Source: Blastococcus sp. (GTDB lineage: Bacteria > Actinomycetota > Actinomycetes > Mycobacteriales > Geodermatophilaceae). From it: 6,075 nt of DNA. The stretch lies in contig JAOPUS010000138.1 in NCBI GenBank assembly GCA_025963345.1, forward strand, positions 1-6,075, given 5' to 3'. The position numbers and the translations under genes were made by a program. Position 1 is the stretch's first letter. Each line of letters begins with the position of its first letter. Positions 5,195 to 6,075 of this stretch are shown here, piece by piece. The notes under the pieces were generated by a model. That model made no database searches. It was not told the origin of the DNA and worked only from the letters and a program-made list of their open reading frames with translations.

Positions 5195-6075
5195 ATGCCT
5201 CAGCGCAAGCCCCTGGATCCGGCCGTCGAATGGGTCGAGTTCTCAGCGACCGACGCGGACTGGGATGCGGCCGAGCCGCACCTGCTCACCAGCATGCTCA
5301 GCCAGCTGGTGCTCATCCGGACCTTCGAGGAGTTCGTCCTCGAGCTGGCGGGTGAGGGGCTCATCCACGGGCCGGCGCACTCGAGCATCGGCCAGGAGGG
5401 CGGCGCCGTCGGCTCGGTCATCGGCCTCACGAGCCAGGACACCGTCAACGGCTCCCACCGCGGCCACCACCAGTTCCTCGCGAAGGTGCTCTCGCACGTC
5501 CACCCCGAGGGCATCGACCCGACCAAGCCGTTCTCCGAGGACGTGCGGGCCGTCGTCCTGCGCAGCCTCGCCGAGATCTGCGGGCTCGACCGCGGGTTCA
5601 GCCACGGGCGTGGCGGCAGCATGCACCTGCAGTGGAAGGACGCCGGGGCGATCGGCACCAACGCGATCGTCGGCGGCGGCGTGCCGCTCGCGGCCGGCTC
5701 GGCGTGGGCCCACCGGCAGGCCGGCACCGATGCAGTGGCCGTCACCTACTTCGGCGACGGCGCGACCAACATCGGATCCACTCTCGAGTCGTTCAACCTG
5801 GCGGCCGCGTGGAAGCTGCCGCTCTGCTTCTTCATCGAGAACAACCAGTACGCCGTCTCCACCAGCGTGCACGAGGCCACCGGCGAGCCGCGGCTGTCCG
5901 CGCGCGGGCCGGGCTTCGGCATCCGCAGCTGGAAGGTCGACGGGATGGACCCGCTCGCCGTCTACCTGGCGATGCAGGAGGCGCTGGCGCACATGCGCGC
6001 CGGCCACGGCCCGACGGTGATCGAGGCCGACGTCTACCGGTACTTCCACCAGAACGGCGCCTTCCCGGGCAGCTC
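5195..6075 (+). CDS. Thiamine-diphosphate-dependent 2-oxoacid dehydrogenase E1 component (3'-truncated by window end)
   Basis: The first 293 residues of an E1 dehydrogenase, open to the window edge. E1 decarboxylates a 2-oxoacid on thiamine diphosphate and passes the acyl group to lipoyl-E2. The alpha-type domain is clear: G66-QEGG, S87-HRGHH with the cofactor-site His, G138-RGGSMHL, IVGGGVP (158-164), and the thiamine-diphosphate/Mg motif G187-D-G189 ending in N216-N217. A stretch at about 97-125, between HRGHH and GRGGSMHL, is longer than in classical PdhA/AcoA alpha subunits. Together with HQNGAFPG (285-292) it suggests the long alpha/beta-fused E1 type, which would continue well past the window. 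The ATG at 5195 has AAAGGGA at 5183-5189, a good ribosome site. The gene is divergent from the VOC gene and shares the operator pair with it. The 2-oxoacid could be pyruvate, acetoin-like, branched-chain or pathway-specific; E2/E3 genes, if linked, lie outside. Confidence 0.85.
   Translation, partial: MPQRKPLDPAVEWVEFSATDADWDAAEPHLLTSMLSQLVLIRTFEEFVLELAGEGLIHGPAHSSIGQEGGAVGSVIGLTSQDTVNGSHRGHHQFLAKVLSHVHPEGIDPTKPFSEDVRAVVLRSLAEICGLDRGFSHGRGGSMHLQWKDAGAIGTNAIVGGGVPLAAGSAWAHRQAGTDAVAVTYFGDGATNIGSTLESFNLAAAWKLPLCFFIENNQYAVSTSVHEATGEPRLSARGPGFGIRSWKVDGMDPLAVYLAMQEALAHMRAGHGPTVIEADVYRYFHQNGAFPGS

Noticed and set aside
295..5779. Other GGATCC occurrences (295-300, 1636-1641, 4374-4379, 5215-5220, 5774-5779) as further operators
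   Set aside because: They lie inside coding sequence and lack the ATT...AGT flanks; they are expected by chance in GC-rich DNA.
5243..6049. Open frames on both strands across the E1 gene (minus 5243-6049; plus 5265-6020 in another frame)
   Set aside because: The frame starting at 5195 has a ribosome site and an uninterrupted E1 motif series; the others give Ser/Arg/Ala-rich nonsense.
1..6075. tRNA, rRNA, CRISPR array, insertion sequence or phage genes
   Set aside because: None seen. There are no regular spaced repeats, transposase motifs or terminal inverted repeats, and nearly all sequence is accounted for by ordinary genes.

Overview
The window is very GC-rich (roughly 70 % by eye, not computed). 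Its genes use almost only G/C-ending codons, and it has clear Shine-Dalgarno sites plus long meaningless open frames on the opposite strands. This fits a high-GC actinobacterium. The phrasing of the intergenic repeat at about 3697-3770 and of several proteins reminds me of Geodermatophilaceae or related families, but that is an impression and not a search result.

Left part (18-3689, + strand): three tightly packed genes form a catabolic operon. They encode a beta-hydroxyacid dehydrogenase of the 3-hydroxyisobutyrate dehydrogenase family, an M24 'pita-bread' hydrolase (creatinase / Xaa-Pro peptidase superfamily), and a succinate-semialdehyde-type aldehyde dehydrogenase. Gaps are 4 and 20 bases. 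The first 21 bases look like the tail of a further upstream gene that overlaps the first start codon (ATGA), so the operon probably begins outside the window. The M24 protein is the oddest member: one of its five standard metal ligands, the second aspartate, is a cysteine.

Middle (3690-5056): a 115-base spacer carries palindromic and repeated sequence where the operon and a convergent gene meet. On the minus strand follow a GntR/FCD-family transcription regulator (3805-4482) and a single-domain VOC (glyoxalase-fold) metalloenzyme (4556-5056). The VOC gene is upstream of the regulator gene and probably co-transcribed with it.

Right part (5057-6075): a 138-base divergent promoter region separates the VOC gene from a rightward gene for a thiamine-diphosphate-dependent 2-oxoacid dehydrogenase E1 component, which runs off the window. 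The region holds two copies of a near-palindrome, ATTGGATCCAGT, placed 62 bp apart (about six helical turns). These are the best operator candidates, most simply for the neighbouring GntR protein.

Together this looks like a small regulated catabolic island. An M24 hydrolase would open or cleave a C-N (or similar) bond, an alcohol dehydrogenase and an aldehyde dehydrogenase would oxidise a short hydroxyacid/semialdehyde to a dicarboxylic acid, and the VOC and E1 enzymes would handle another intermediate. The substrate cannot be read from this window. Ectoine-like, creatine-like, DMSP-like and 4-hydroxybutyrate-type routes were considered and none is established.
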